Source: Rhizobium sullae (GTDB taxonomy: Bacteria; Pseudomonadota; Alphaproteobacteria; Rhizobiales; Rhizobiaceae). From it: 44,043 nt of DNA. The notes under the pieces were generated by a model. It worked only from the letters and a program-made list of their open reading frames with translations, had not been told where the DNA came from and searched no databases. The stretch is taken from contig NZ_FWER01000050.1 in assembly GCF_900169785.1 (NCBI RefSeq), forward strand, positions 1-44,043, read 5' to 3'. Positions 24,770 to 33,255 of this stretch are shown piece after piece (within the stretch, counting starts at the first letter, position 1; every line of letters begins with the position of its first letter). The position numbers were made by a program, and so were the translations under genes.

Positions 24770-25960
24770 TCATTTCCGCCCCCATGCGCCGTGGATTAGT
24801 TCCATGATTTCGCCGTTGGCTGCGTTCAGGCTTTCCATCGCCCGGTCATAGGTAGACCGGACGAAATCACCCCGCTCTACCTCGTATAAGGTCTGCTTCT
24901 TTATTGAAGCATCGGAAATTGCCGTCGATTTCAGGACGTGGTTTCGCAACATCTGCTGGGCGAACATGGATTGCATGAATCCGACCATCTGTGCCTGTGG
25001 AATGTCCGTCGGCTCGAAGCGAGTTACAAGATAGCGGAACCACTCAACACGCATTTCAGCGCCAGCCTCTGCGACGGGGCCCATAATTCCGCCTAACATC
25101 ATCAGAAATTGGCTCATCGACATGATGTCCAGCATCTGAGGATGGATCGTAATCAGAATGCCTGTCGAGGCCATGAGCGCCGTTATCGTCAGGTATCCCA
25201 GTTGTGGTGGGCAATCGATGACCACGACATCGTACCTGTCGTCCACCTGCTTCAGCGCGTTGAAAATGCGCATATAGAACAGTCGGCCGTCCTCACCCTT
25301 CTTGGAGGAGATTGCCAGGGGAACATCATACTCATACTCCTGCAGGACCAGATTTGCAGGAACCACGTCCAGGCCAGGAATGTTCGTTGGCTGGATGACT
25401 TCCGCGATCGACCTCCGTTCATCATCGAAACGAAGCGCCTCGTAAAGGGAGGCCGTATCATCGAGTTCAGGTTGGATTCCAAACAGGGAAGTCAGCGATG
25501 CCTGCGGATCCAGGTCGACCGCCAGTACGCGATGGCCGGTGAGAGCGAGATATTGAGCAAGGTGCGCGGCGGTCGTCGTCTTCCCGCTCCCGCCCTTGAA
25601 ATTCACGACCGATACGACCTGCATCGGCTCGCCTTCACGACGACGGGGAACGTAGTATCTCTTATCAGATTTTTTATTGGCCTCCAGATAATCACGAAGC
25701 TCGAGCATCTGGTCAGCCGTGTAGTAGCGCCGCCCACTGACCGATTCTATCTCGGGACCCTTACCTTCCGAATGAATCTGTCGAAGATGGCTTTGGGTGA
25801 CCCCGATGAAGTCAGCGACCTCTCCCAATTGGAACTTGCGCAGTCCCTTGCGAGCATCTGGCGGATACTGTTGGCTGCGCAGCATATGCAACGCGTTTGA
25901 GATCTTTGCCCCTTGCTGGGCAATCTCGATATCAAAACGATTAGGCTGCTGATGGCTCAT
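24770..25960 (-). CDS. repA: RepA partition ATPase (ParA family) and operon repressor
   Basis: This protein has 396 residues from ATG 25960 (MSHQQPNRFDIEIAQQGAKI); the ORF continues 22 codons further, but the usual RepA length and N-terminus favour this start. The N-terminal part has a MerR-like DNA-binding segment (QLGEVADFIGVTQSHLRQI). The deviant Walker A motif of ParA proteins follows at about 122-128 (NFKGGSGKTTTAAHLAQYL), then DLDPQASLTSLFG, and a Walker B-like VVIDCPPQLGYLTI. With RepB it moves sister plasmids apart, and it is the main autorepressor of the repABC promoter. It is transcribed divergently from traI, sharing a roughly 390-base control region that also carries the tra box. 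Confidence 0.94.
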   Translation of the reverse strand: MSHQQPNRFDIEIAQQGAKISNALHMLRSQQYPPDARKGLRKFQLGEVADFIGVTQSHLRQIHSEGKGPEIESVSGRRYYTADQMLELRDYLEANKKSDKRYYVPRRREGEPMQVVSVVNFKGGSGKTTTAAHLAQYLALTGHRVLAVDLDPQASLTSLFGIQPELDDTASLYEALRFDDERRSIAEVIQPTNIPGLDVVPANLVLQEYEYDVPLAISSKKGEDGRLFYMRIFNALKQVDDRYDVVVIDCPPQLGYLTITALMASTGILITIHPQMLDIMSMSQFLMMLGGIMGPVAEAGAEMRVEWFRYLVTRFEPTDIPQAQMVGFMQSMFAQQMLRNHVLKSTAISDASIKKQTLYEVERGDFVRSTYDRAMESLNAANGEIMELIHGAWGRK

Positions 25961-26054
25961 TTTGCAAACTATTTCCCGGGAGGCTGAACTTTCGAAAAAA
26001 TGGCCCCATAGCCATAATTTTCGCAACTATCTCCCGATTCTCAGATAGCCGCAA
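25960..26054 (-). promoter_or_regulatory. repABC promoter region with a repeated operator-like motif
   Basis: A minus-strand promoter is proposed: TTGCGG (complement of 26049-26054), 17 bases, GATAGT (complement of 26026-26031). The sequence around the -10 (plus strand TTTTCGCAACTATCTCCCG at 26018-26036) is repeated at the start codon (TTTTGCAAACTATTTCCCG at 25960-25978), 15 of 19 bases identical. Such a pair could be RepA operators. Confidence 0.45.
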
Positions 26055-26175
26055 GAGAATTAAGGTTAACAAAGGGTTAAGGCAAAATCGACGGGTTGCA
26101 GACCCATAGCTTCTTTTCCTTGCGTTTTCACGGATTTAGCTAGGGGGATGGCCCGCCGCGTTCATGGTCCGTTTT

Positions 26176-26191
26176 ACTGTGAATCCTACAA
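26176..26191 (+). promoter_or_regulatory. Half-site related to the tra box
   Basis: The right half ATCCTACAA (26183-26191) is identical to the right half of the perfect palindrome 98 bases downstream, while the left half is largely different. It may be a weak second TraR site or an unrelated partial match. Confidence 0.3.
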
Positions 26192-26273
26192 TGCGCCCCG
26201 CGTTTATGTGGCCGCGCAAGGCCCCCTCGATCACCCCTTATCGCTTTTCCTTGCCGACTCGCGTGAGTGCGAC

Positions 26274-26289
26274 TTGTAGGATCCTACAA
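26274..26289 (+). promoter_or_regulatory. Probable tra box (TraR binding site) upstream of traI-trb
   Basis: TTGTAGGATCCTACAA is a perfect 16-bp palindrome, 60 bases before the traI ribosome site, in the repA-traI divergent region. Ti-plasmid tra boxes are perfect or near-perfect dyads of 18 bp at this place, overlapping the -35 of the traI-trb promoter. The base content differs from the Agrobacterium box, consistent with a diverged TraR. Confidence 0.7.
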
Positions 26290-26349
26290 CTGCCTCTCGA
26301 TTCAATTCTGTGCTGATTTCGCCGCCACCAACAACGACGGAGAAAGTTC

Positions 26350-26988
26350 ATGCAGGTTCTCGCGTTTTCAGCACCCCGGACGATTCAAGAGGCTCACCTC
26401 CTTCACCTCCACTACCAGCTACGTGCGCGGGTTTTTTCCGACCGCCTCGGTTGGGAGGTGGACGTAACGGCGGGGTACGAGTCCGATGGCTTTGACGCGC
26501 TTCGACCGACCTATGTTCTCGCCATCGCCGAGACCGGCCAATTGGCTGGGTGCGCGAGACTTCTTCCGGCGCTTGGTCCGACGATGGTAGCCGATGTTTT
26601 CCCCTCGCTTCTCCCCGACGGTCAGCTCAACTGTCATGCCGCGATGATCGAGAGTTCCCGGTTCTGCGTCGATACGGCTCTCACGGGGGGGAGGGCGGAC
26701 GGCTCGGTCCATGAAGCGACGCTCACCATGTTCGCTGGCATCATCGAATGGTGCATGGCGAATGCGTACACTGAGATTGTTACGGTGACCGATCTTCGGT
26801 TTGAGCGGATCCTCGCTCGCGTTGGGTGGCAGCTGCATCGTTTAGGCGAACCCAAGAAGATCGGCGTGACGATGGCCGTAGCAGGCACGCTGTCCGCCGA
26901 CGCAGATACGTTCCTCAGGCTTCGCCCCTCCAACTACCGTTCTGAACTCGCCCCCTGTCAGCCTGGCAGCCTAAGGAGAAATACGTGA
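26350..26988 (+). CDS. traI: Acyl-homoserine-lactone synthase (LuxI family)
   Basis: This 212-residue LuxI-type enzyme joins S-adenosylmethionine and an acyl-ACP to make the quorum signal. The start at 26350 has GGAGAAAG upstream. Family marks are HYQLRARVFSDRLGWEV, DGFDALRPTYVLAI, GCARLLPALGPTM and ESSRFCVD, in the right order, covering the invariant Arg/Phe/Trp/Asp/Arg residues. It is the first gene of the trb operon, as in Ti and related plasmids, and its stop overlaps the trbB start (GTGA). The upstream palindrome suggests positive feedback by TraR. The acyl chain of the product cannot be told from sequence. Confidence 0.93.
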   Translation: MQVLAFSAPRTIQEAHLLHLHYQLRARVFSDRLGWEVDVTAGYESDGFDALRPTYVLAIAETGQLAGCARLLPALGPTMVADVFPSLLPDGQLNCHAAMIESSRFCVDTALTGGRADGSVHEATLTMFAGIIEWCMANAYTEIVTVTDLRFERILARVGWQLHRLGEPKKIGVTMAVAGTLSADADTFLRLRPSNYRSELAPCQPGSLRRNT

Positions 26989-27962
26989 ACCAGCTTCGCT
27001 CTCACCCTCGGCTCGTCCGCAAACTTCAGGATGCGCTCGGCGATCAGCTTTGTGTTGCCCTGGATGACGTGAATGTCGTCGAGATTATGCTCAATCCAGA
27101 CGGAAAGCTGTTCATCGAACGGCTAGGTCACGGCGTTGCGCCCGCCGGCGAGATGTCATCCGCTGCCGCCGAGATGGTCATTGGTACAGTGGCGCACGCG
27201 CTGCAGTCAGAGGTCGACATGGAACAGCCCATCATCTCCGGCGAGCTGCCAATCGGTGGCCATCGCTTTGAGGGACTGTTGCCCCCCGTTGTCACCAAGC
27301 CTGCCTTCGCGATTCGTCGCCGGGCATCACGCCTCATTCCGCTCGAAGACTATATTTGCGCCGGCGTGATGACAGAATACCAAGCCGCAACGATCCGCAG
27401 TGCCATTTCCACGAGGCTGAACATCATCATTTCCGGGGGAACGGGCTCGGGCAAGACGACGCTTGCGAACGCTGTGATCCGAGAGATCGTCAAATCCGCA
27501 CCAGACGATCGCCTCGTCATTCTCGAAGACACCGCCGAAATCCAGTGCGCAGCCGAGAACGCCGTTCTCCTCCATACCAGCGATACGATCGACATGGCGC
27601 GGCTCCTCAAGAGCACGATGCGGCTGCGCCCCGACAGGATCGTCGTTGGCGAAGTTCGCGACGGCGCGGCCCTGACGTTGCTCAAGGCCTGGAACACCGG
27701 CCACCCGGGCGGCGTGGCGACCATCCACTCGAACACCGCCATGTCGGCGCTGCGTCGGCTTGAACAGCTGACGGCCGAGGCAAGCCAGCAGCCGATGCAC
27801 GAGGTGATCGGAGAGGCGGTCGACCTGGTCATTTCGATCGAGCGGACACCGCGGGGGCGGCTGGTTCGCGACATCATTCAAGTCGAGCGGTTCATCAACG
27901 GACAGTATGAGATCGAATCCGATCAGCCCACTGAAGAACAGGAGGCGCGCCATGTCGCGTAA
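26985..27962 (+). CDS. trbB: TrbB, type IV secretion ATPase (VirB11 family)
   Basis: This 325-residue hexameric ATPase energises assembly of the mating pilus and transfer channel at the inner membrane. The GTG start at 26985 overlaps the traI stop. Walker A is GGTGSGKTT at about 151-159; the Asp box is VILEDTAEIQC, Walker B lies in RPDRIVVGEVRDGAAL, and the His box in TGHPGGVATIHSNTA. All are VirB11/GspE hallmarks. The 3' end overlaps trbC by 11 bases. Confidence 0.95.
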   Translation: MNQLRSHPRLVRKLQDALGDQLCVALDDVNVVEIMLNPDGKLFIERLGHGVAPAGEMSSAAAEMVIGTVAHALQSEVDMEQPIISGELPIGGHRFEGLLPPVVTKPAFAIRRRASRLIPLEDYICAGVMTEYQAATIRSAISTRLNIIISGGTGSGKTTLANAVIREIVKSAPDDRLVILEDTAEIQCAAENAVLLHTSDTIDMARLLKSTMRLRPDRIVVGEVRDGAALTLLKAWNTGHPGGVATIHSNTAMSALRRLEQLTAEASQQPMHEVIGEAVDLVISIERTPRGRLVRDIIQVERFINGQYEIESDQPTEEQEARHVA

Positions 27963-28335
27963 GCATACCCTCATCGCGGCCGCGCTCGCGGCGGCGCCAA
28001 TCGTTCTTGCCTCTGTCGCGCCGGCGCTCGCCAGTTCCGGCGGCAGCCTCCCATGGGAAGGGCCACTGCAGCAGATTCAGGAATCGATAACCGGCCCGGT
28101 CGCGGGTGCGATCGCGCTTGCAGCCGTGGCCATCGCCGGCGGCATGCTCATCTTCGGCGGCGAGCTCAACGATTTCGCGCGGCGACTTGTGTACGTCGTT
28201 CTTGTCGCCGGCATCCTGCTCGGCGCCACCAACATTGTCGGCCTGTTCGGTGCGACCGGCGCTTCGATCGGGCTGACCGACGAGCAGATCACGTCAATTG
28301 GTTCGAACAGAGGAGGGGAGGGAGATCATGGCTGA
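27952..28335 (+). CDS. trbC: TrbC, conjugative pilin (VirB2 family)
   Basis: This 127-residue pilin precursor has a long cleavable leader ending in APALASSGG, then two hydrophobic helices (VAGAIALAAVAIAGGMLIFGG and LVYVVLVAGILLGATNIVGL) joined by a short polar loop. In the RP4/Ti relatives TrbC is processed, sometimes cyclised, and polymerises into the pilus. The ATG at 27952 lies within the end of trbB with GGAGGCG upstream. The stop overlaps trbD by eight bases. Confidence 0.92.
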   Translation: MSRKHTLIAAALAAAPIVLASVAPALASSGGSLPWEGPLQQIQESITGPVAGAIALAAVAIAGGMLIFGGELNDFARRLVYVVLVAGILLGATNIVGLFGATGASIGLTDEQITSIGSNRGGEGDHG

Positions 28336-28627
28336 GTCCCTGTCCGGCCTGCGGCGTAACCGCATCCATCGCGCGCTCTCTCGCCCGAACCTGCTCATGG
28401 GCGCCGACCGGGAGCTGGTCCTGATCACCGGTCTTGCAGCAGTGATCCTGATCTTCGTCGTGCTTACGGCCTATTCGGCGATCTTCGGCGTCACTGTCTG
28501 GGTCGTGATCGTCGGGCTGCTCAGGATGATGGCGAAGTCCGACCCACTGATGCGGCAAGTCTATATCAGGCACATTTCCTACAAGCTCTACTACAAGGCA
28601 ACCACTACGCCGTGGCGACGGTACTGA
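28328..28627 (+). CDS. trbD: TrbD, conjugative transfer membrane protein (VirB3 family)
   Basis: This 99-residue inner-membrane protein has a basic N-terminus (LSGLRRNRIHRALSRPNLLM) and two adjacent hydrophobic helices (ELVLITGLAAVILIFVVLTA and FGVTVWVVIVGLLRMM), the VirB3/TrbD pattern. GGAGGGGAG precedes the ATG at 28328. It is thought to help place the pilin or the TrbE ATPase at the membrane. Eleven bases separate it from trbE. Confidence 0.92.
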   Translation: MAESLSGLRRNRIHRALSRPNLLMGADRELVLITGLAAVILIFVVLTAYSAIFGVTVWVVIVGLLRMMAKSDPLMRQVYIRHISYKLYYKATTTPWRRY

Positions 28628-28637
28628 GGAGGCGGCC

Positions 28638-31088
28638 ATGGTAGCTCTCAAACGCTTCCGGGTGACCGGCCCTTCCTTCGCCGATCTCGTTCCCTATGCC
28701 GGCCTGGTCGACAATGGTGTCCTCCTCTTGAAGGACGGAAGCCTGATGGCCGGCTGGTATTTCGCTGGCCCGGACTCCGAAAGCGCGACCGACCTCGAGC
28801 GTAACGAGCTGTCGAGGCAGATCAATGCCGTTCTGTCGCGGCTCGGAAGCGGCTGGATGATCCAGGTGGAGGCCATCCGTATTCCAACGGTCGACTATCC
28901 ATCAGAAGATCGATGCCATTTCCCCGACCCGGTAACCCGCGCAATCGATGCCGAGCGTCGGGCGCATTTCGCGCGCGAGCAGGGGCATTTCGAGAGCAAG
29001 CATGCGCTGATCCTGACCCACCGGCCGCTCGAATCCAAAAAGACTGCTCTCAGCAAATACATCTATTCGGATGAGGAAAGCCGGAAAAAATCCTACGCGG
29101 ACACGGTGCTCTTCGTGTTCAAGAACGCGGTGCGAGAGCTTGAGCAGTATTTGGCCAACACGCTTTCGATCCGGCGAATGGAAACCCGTGAAACGGTCGA
29201 AAGGGGAGGCGAGCGAATTGCCCGATACGACGAGCTGCTGCAGTTCGCGCGGTTCTGCACTACCGGGGAAAGCCATCCAATCCGGCTACCCGACGTTCCC
29301 ATGTATCTCGACTGGATCGCCACCGCGGAGCTTGAGCACGGACTGACGCCAAAGGTCGAAAACCTTTTTCTCGGCGTCGTTGCGATCGACGGTCTGCCGG
29401 CCGAGAGCTGGCCCGGTATTCTCAACAGCCTAGACCTGATGCCGCTGACTTATCGGTGGTCATCGCGCTTCATTTTCCTTGATGCCGAGGAGGCCCGGCA
29501 AAAGCTCGAACGGACGCGGAAGAAATGGCAGCAGAAGGTCCGGCCGTTCTTTGACCAGATATTCCAGACACAAAGTCGATCCGTCGACCAGGACGCGATG
29601 ACGATGGTAGTCGAGACTGAGGATGCGATCGCGCAGGCCTCGTCGCAACTGGTTGCCTATGGCTATTACACACCGGTCGTTGTGTTGTTCGACAGCGATC
29701 GCGAAGCACTCCAGGAGAAGGCCGAAGCGATCCGGCGGCTGATCCAGGCGGAAGGTTTCGGGGCGCGGATTGAAACGCTCAACGCCACCGACGCCTATCT
29801 CGGTAGCTTGCCAGGCAACTGGTATTGCAACATCCGTGAGCCGCTGATCAACACCAGCAATCTCGCCGACTTGATTCCGCTGAACTCGGTCTGGTCCGGA
29901 AACCCCGTCGCGCCATGCCCCTTTTACCCACCGAATTCGCCGCCCTTGATGCAGGTTGCGAGCGGCTCGACAGCGTTTCGTCTGAACCTGCACGTCGATG
30001 ATGTCGGCCACACGCTGATCTTCGGTCCGACCGGTTCTGGCAAGTCGACGTTGCTCGCCCTGATCGCCGCGCAGTTTCGTCGCTACGAAAATGCGCAGAT
30101 CTTCGCCTTTGACAAAGGCAGTTCACTTCTGCCCCTGACGCTCGCTGCTGGCGGCGATCACTACGAGATCGGCGGGGACAATGCGGAAGAGGGCGGAACA
30201 TTGGCCCTTTGCCCATTGTCGGAGCTCAAGAGTGACGCCGACCGGGCATGGGCGACGGAATGGATCGAGATGCTGGTCGGCCTGCAGGGCGTCACCATCA
30301 CCCCCGATCATCGTAACGCCATCTCTCGGCAGATCGGCCTGATGGCGAATGCATCCGGTCGCTCGCTCTCGGATTTCGTCAGCGGCGTGCAGCTGCGCGA
30401 GATCAAGGACGCACTGCGTCACTACACCGTCGACGGCCCGATGGGGCAGCTTCTCGATGCGGAAGAGGACGGCCTCACGCTCGGCGCCTTCCAGACCTTC
30501 GAGATCGAGCAACTAATGAATATGGGCGAGCGCAATCTCGTGCCAGTGCTGACCTACCTGTTCCGCCGGATCGAGAAGCGTTTGGATGGGTCGCCAAGTC
30601 TGATCGTCCTCGACGAGGCGTGGCTCATGCTCAGCCACCCTGTGTTCCGCGACAAGATACGCGAGTGGCTTAAGGTGCTGCGCAAGGCAAATTGCGCCGT
30701 CGTTCTTGCGACCCAATCGATCTCGGATGCCGAACGATCCGGGATTATCGACGTGCTGAAGGAATCCTGCCCGACCAAGATTTGCCTTCCGAATGGCGCC
30801 GCTCGTGAGTCGGGCACGCGAGAATTCTATGAGCGAATAGGGTTCAACGAGCGTCAGATCGAGATCGTCTCGAGCTCGATCCCCAAACGTGAATACTACG
30901 TCGCTACCCCCGACGGCCGGCGGCTCTTCGACATGTCGCTTGGGCCAATCGCACTGAGCTTTGTCGGCGCGTCGGGCAAAGAGGACCTCAAGCGCATCCG
31001 CGCACTGAAATCCGAACATGGCCACGAATGGCCGATCCACTGGCTTGAAACGAGAGGAGTTCACGATGCCGCATCGCTACTCAAGTAG
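28638..31088 (+). CDS. trbE: TrbE, type IV secretion ATPase (VirB4 family)
   Basis: This 816-residue VirB4-type ATPase, full length for the family, powers pilus assembly and substrate transfer at the inner membrane. GAGGAGGCGG precedes the ATG at 28638. The N-terminal CagE/TrbE/VirB domain covers about residues 1-400, with VPYAGLVDNGVLLLKDGSLM near its start. Walker A is GPTGSGKST at about 463-471, and Walker B is SLIVLDEAWLML near residue 655, followed by VVLATQSISDAERS. The last 23 bases overlap trbJ. Confidence 0.95.
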   Translation: MVALKRFRVTGPSFADLVPYAGLVDNGVLLLKDGSLMAGWYFAGPDSESATDLERNELSRQINAVLSRLGSGWMIQVEAIRIPTVDYPSEDRCHFPDPVTRAIDAERRAHFAREQGHFESKHALILTHRPLESKKTALSKYIYSDEESRKKSYADTVLFVFKNAVRELEQYLANTLSIRRMETRETVERGGERIARYDELLQFARFCTTGESHPIRLPDVPMYLDWIATAELEHGLTPKVENLFLGVVAIDGLPAESWPGILNSLDLMPLTYRWSSRFIFLDAEEARQKLERTRKKWQQKVRPFFDQIFQTQSRSVDQDAMTMVVETEDAIAQASSQLVAYGYYTPVVVLFDSDREALQEKAEAIRRLIQAEGFGARIETLNATDAYLGSLPGNWYCNIREPLINTSNLADLIPLNSVWSGNPVAPCPFYPPNSPPLMQVASGSTAFRLNLHVDDVGHTLIFGPTGSGKSTLLALIAAQFRRYENAQIFAFDKGSSLLPLTLAAGGDHYEIGGDNAEEGGTLALCPLSELKSDADRAWATEWIEMLVGLQGVTITPDHRNAISRQIGLMANASGRSLSDFVSGVQLREIKDALRHYTVDGPMGQLLDAEEDGLTLGAFQTFEIEQLMNMGERNLVPVLTYLFRRIEKRLDGSPSLIVLDEAWLMLSHPVFRDKIREWLKVLRKANCAVVLATQSISDAERSGIIDVLKESCPTKICLPNGAARESGTREFYERIGFNERQIEIVSSSIPKREYYVATPDGRRLFDMSLGPIALSFVGASGKEDLKRIRALKSEHGHEWPIHWLETRGVHDAASLLK

Positions 31089-31863
31089 ATGGCTCGTCTG
31101 CTTAACAGCCGCCGCTCTCACGATTGGAGGCTCAGGCACGGTGCAAGCTGGGACAGCCACCGGCGCTGCGACCGAATGGACGCAGCTCGCCAACAATGCG
31201 CAGCTTGTCGATCTCATGAAAAGCTCCGGCATCCAGGTCGACAATCAGCTGACGCAGATCAGCCAGCTTGCAGAGCAGATCCAGAACCAGCTGAAGATCT
31301 ACGAGAACATGTTGCAAAACACCGCGCAGCTTCCTGATCATATCTGGGGGCAGGTCGAAAGCGATCTCAACCAGCTGCGCAGTATCGTCGACCAGGGACA
31401 GGGCATCGCCTTTTCCATGGGGAATGCGGACGACGTTCTTCAGCAGCGCTTTCAGAGCTACGCCGATCTCAAGACGAATTTGCCGAGCAACGCAACCTTC
31501 TCCTCGACTTACCAGTCCTGGTCGGACACCAACCGTGACACGATCACCAGCTCGCTGAAGGCCGCGAGCCTGACGGCCGACCAGTTCGACAGCGAGGAAG
31601 ACACGATGTCCTCATTGCGGTCGATGTCCGAGACGGCTGACGGGCAGATGAAGGCTTTGCAGGTCGGGCACGAGATCGCCGCTCAGCAAGTCGCGCAAAT
31701 GCAGAAGCTTCGCGGCCTCGTCTCCCAACAGATGACAATGATGGGAACATGGCTTCAGACGGAACAGACCGACAAGGACCTGGCGCAGGCGCGGCGGGAA
31801 AAGTTCTTCAACGCCGAGGTCAAGAGCGTTCCGGAGGGCCAGAAAATGGAGCCGCGCTGGTGA
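31066..31863 (+). CDS. trbJ: TrbJ, conjugative transfer periplasmic protein (VirB5-like)
   Basis: This 265-residue exported protein starts at 31066 inside the end of trbE, with GAGAGGAG upstream. It has a signal peptide (WLVCLTAAALTIGGSGTVQA) and a long helical mature part (QISQLAEQIQNQLKIYENML). In Ti-type systems TrbJ is a minor pilus or adhesin-like component. Its C-terminus (REKFFNAEVKSVPEGQKMEP then RW) resembles the C-terminus of the next protein, TrbK. The stop overlaps the TrbK GTG as GTGA. Confidence 0.92.
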   Translation: MPHRYSSRWLVCLTAAALTIGGSGTVQAGTATGAATEWTQLANNAQLVDLMKSSGIQVDNQLTQISQLAEQIQNQLKIYENMLQNTAQLPDHIWGQVESDLNQLRSIVDQGQGIAFSMGNADDVLQQRFQSYADLKTNLPSNATFSSTYQSWSDTNRDTITSSLKAASLTADQFDSEEDTMSSLRSMSETADGQMKALQVGHEIAAQQVAQMQKLRGLVSQQMTMMGTWLQTEQTDKDLAQARREKFFNAEVKSVPEGQKMEPRW

Positions 31864-32060
31864 GCCGCCCCGTCCTGATTGCCTTGCTGTTGGCTGTCGC
31901 CGCTGCATCGTCTGCAATGACAGTGCTGATCATCAATTCCCGAAACACAGGAATACCTGCGCTCACCGAGGAGCAGCGCGCCGTCCGGGAAAAATTCTTC
32001 GGCTCCGACAAGGAGCTGCCGCCGATCAAGGAAGGCCAGGAGATGCGCCCGAGATGGTAA
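31860..32060 (+). CDS. trbK: TrbK, entry-exclusion-type small membrane protein
   Basis: This 66-residue protein starts at the GTG that overlaps the trbJ stop. One N-terminal hydrophobic segment (PVLIALLLAVAAASSAMTVL) is followed by a polar tail ending in EGQEMRPRW. TrbK in RP4 and Ti plasmids blocks entry of a second copy of the same plasmid, but the RP4 form is a lipoprotein and there is no lipobox Cys here. This one is probably a signal-anchored protein, so the entry-exclusion role is by position and family. It overlaps trbL by seven bases. Confidence 0.82.
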   Translation: MSRPVLIALLLAVAAASSAMTVLIINSRNTGIPALTEEQRAVREKFFGSDKELPPIKEGQEMRPRW

Positions 32061-33235
32061 AGGTGACTGTTGCGCGTTCTTTCCTGATTACAGGTCTCTT
32101 TTCCCTCGCCTATGCTGTTCCCGCATTCGCGCAGGAGGGACAGGTCCTCACGGAACTGGAAAACCAGGTCTCGTCTGCTGCGAGGGGGTGGGAGACCACC
32201 ATCATGGAGGCGGCGAAATCCTTATTCTGGATTCTCGCAACGATCGAGATCGGCATTGCGGCCGTCTGGCTGGCGATCCAGTCAGCCTCGCTGGACAGCT
32301 GGTTCGCCGAACTGGTGCGGCGGATTATGTTCATCGGGTTCTTCGCATTCGTTCTGACCCAAGGTCCGACCTTTGCGCGAGCGGTGGTTGACAGTCTTTT
32401 CCAGATTGGCGCCGGCGCTGGTTCAGCGTCGCCCGCGGAAGTGTTCGATGCAGGCATCCGCGTTGCCTCGCAGATGTCGGAGCAGGCACAGTTCGGGGTG
32501 TTCGAAGACAATGCGCTTGCGATCGCGGCGGTGCTGGCGATGGGCATCGTCGTTATCTGCTTCTCGCTTGTCGCAGCGATCTTCGTGTCGGTCATGGTCG
32601 AGATGTATGTCGGCCTGCTCGCCGGCATGATCATGCTCGGGCTGGGTGGTTCGTCCTTCACGAAAGACTTTGCTGTTCGCTACCTCGTCTATGCCTTCGG
32701 CGTCGGCATGAAGCTCATGGCCTTGGTGATGATCGCCAAGATCGGATCGAACGTCCTGCTTGGCCTTGCGCAAGCTCCGACTGCCTCATCGGACCAGTTC
32801 GTTACGACCTTGGCGATCGCCGGTATTTCCGTCGTAGTCTTCATCATCGCCATGTATGTCCCGAACATCATCCAGGGCGTTGTCCAGGGCGCATCGGTGT
32901 CCGGAGGAATGGAAGCGATCCGCCACGGCGGGCAGGCGGCGTCTTTCGCCGCAGGCGCTGGCTTCCTCGCCGCCGGCGCCGCCGGCGCAGGCTTTGCGGC
33001 CGCGCAAGCCGCACGAGCTGCTGGTTCATCCGTTGCAGGTGCCGCTCTTCGCGGCATGGGCGCGAGCTTCAGTTCCGGCGCGCAAGCAGCCGGATCAGCC
33101 GCGAAGGAAAAGGCAATCGGCTCTCCGGGCGCTTATGCCGGGTCCATTCTCGGACTGGCCAATGCGAAGCTCGATGAACAGCGCGGCGGTCATAGCGGAC
33201 CGAAGCCTCCTCCCGAACGCAACGACAAACCGTAA
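32054..33235 (+). CDS. trbL: TrbL, polytopic conjugative channel protein (VirB6 family)
   Basis: This 393-residue inner-membrane protein has an N-terminal signal or anchor (SFLITGLFSLAYAVPAFA) and about five to six further hydrophobic helices (SLFWILATIEIGIAAVWLAI; MFIGFFAFVLTQG; LAMGIVVICFSLVAAIFVSV; VGLLAGMIMLGLGG; LAIAGISVVVFIIAMYV). The C-terminal region is Ala/Gly-rich and extends into a hydrophilic tail. This is the VirB6/TrbL pattern for the transfer pore. ATG 32054 overlaps the trbK end. About 20 bases separate it from trbF. Confidence 0.93.
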   Translation: MVKVTVARSFLITGLFSLAYAVPAFAQEGQVLTELENQVSSAARGWETTIMEAAKSLFWILATIEIGIAAVWLAIQSASLDSWFAELVRRIMFIGFFAFVLTQGPTFARAVVDSLFQIGAGAGSASPAEVFDAGIRVASQMSEQAQFGVFEDNALAIAAVLAMGIVVICFSLVAAIFVSVMVEMYVGLLAGMIMLGLGGSSFTKDFAVRYLVYAFGVGMKLMALVMIAKIGSNVLLGLAQAPTASSDQFVTTLAIAGISVVVFIIAMYVPNIIQGVVQGASVSGGMEAIRHGGQAASFAAGAGFLAAGAAGAGFAAAQAARAAGSSVAGAALRGMGASFSSGAQAAGSAAKEKAIGSPGAYAGSILGLANAKLDEQRGGHSGPKPPPERNDKP

Positions 33236-33255
33236 TCGAGACAAGGGAAGAATAA

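Noticed and set aside
25109..25900. 263-codon plus-strand ORF opposite repA
   Set aside because: It is a shadow of the repA Walker A/B region, with no family features.
22156..26349. Canonical repABC parS palindrome (GTT-n4-GC-n4-AAC type)
   Set aside because: I scanned the non-coding gaps by eye and found none; the 16-bp direct repeat is not a dyad and is reported separately.
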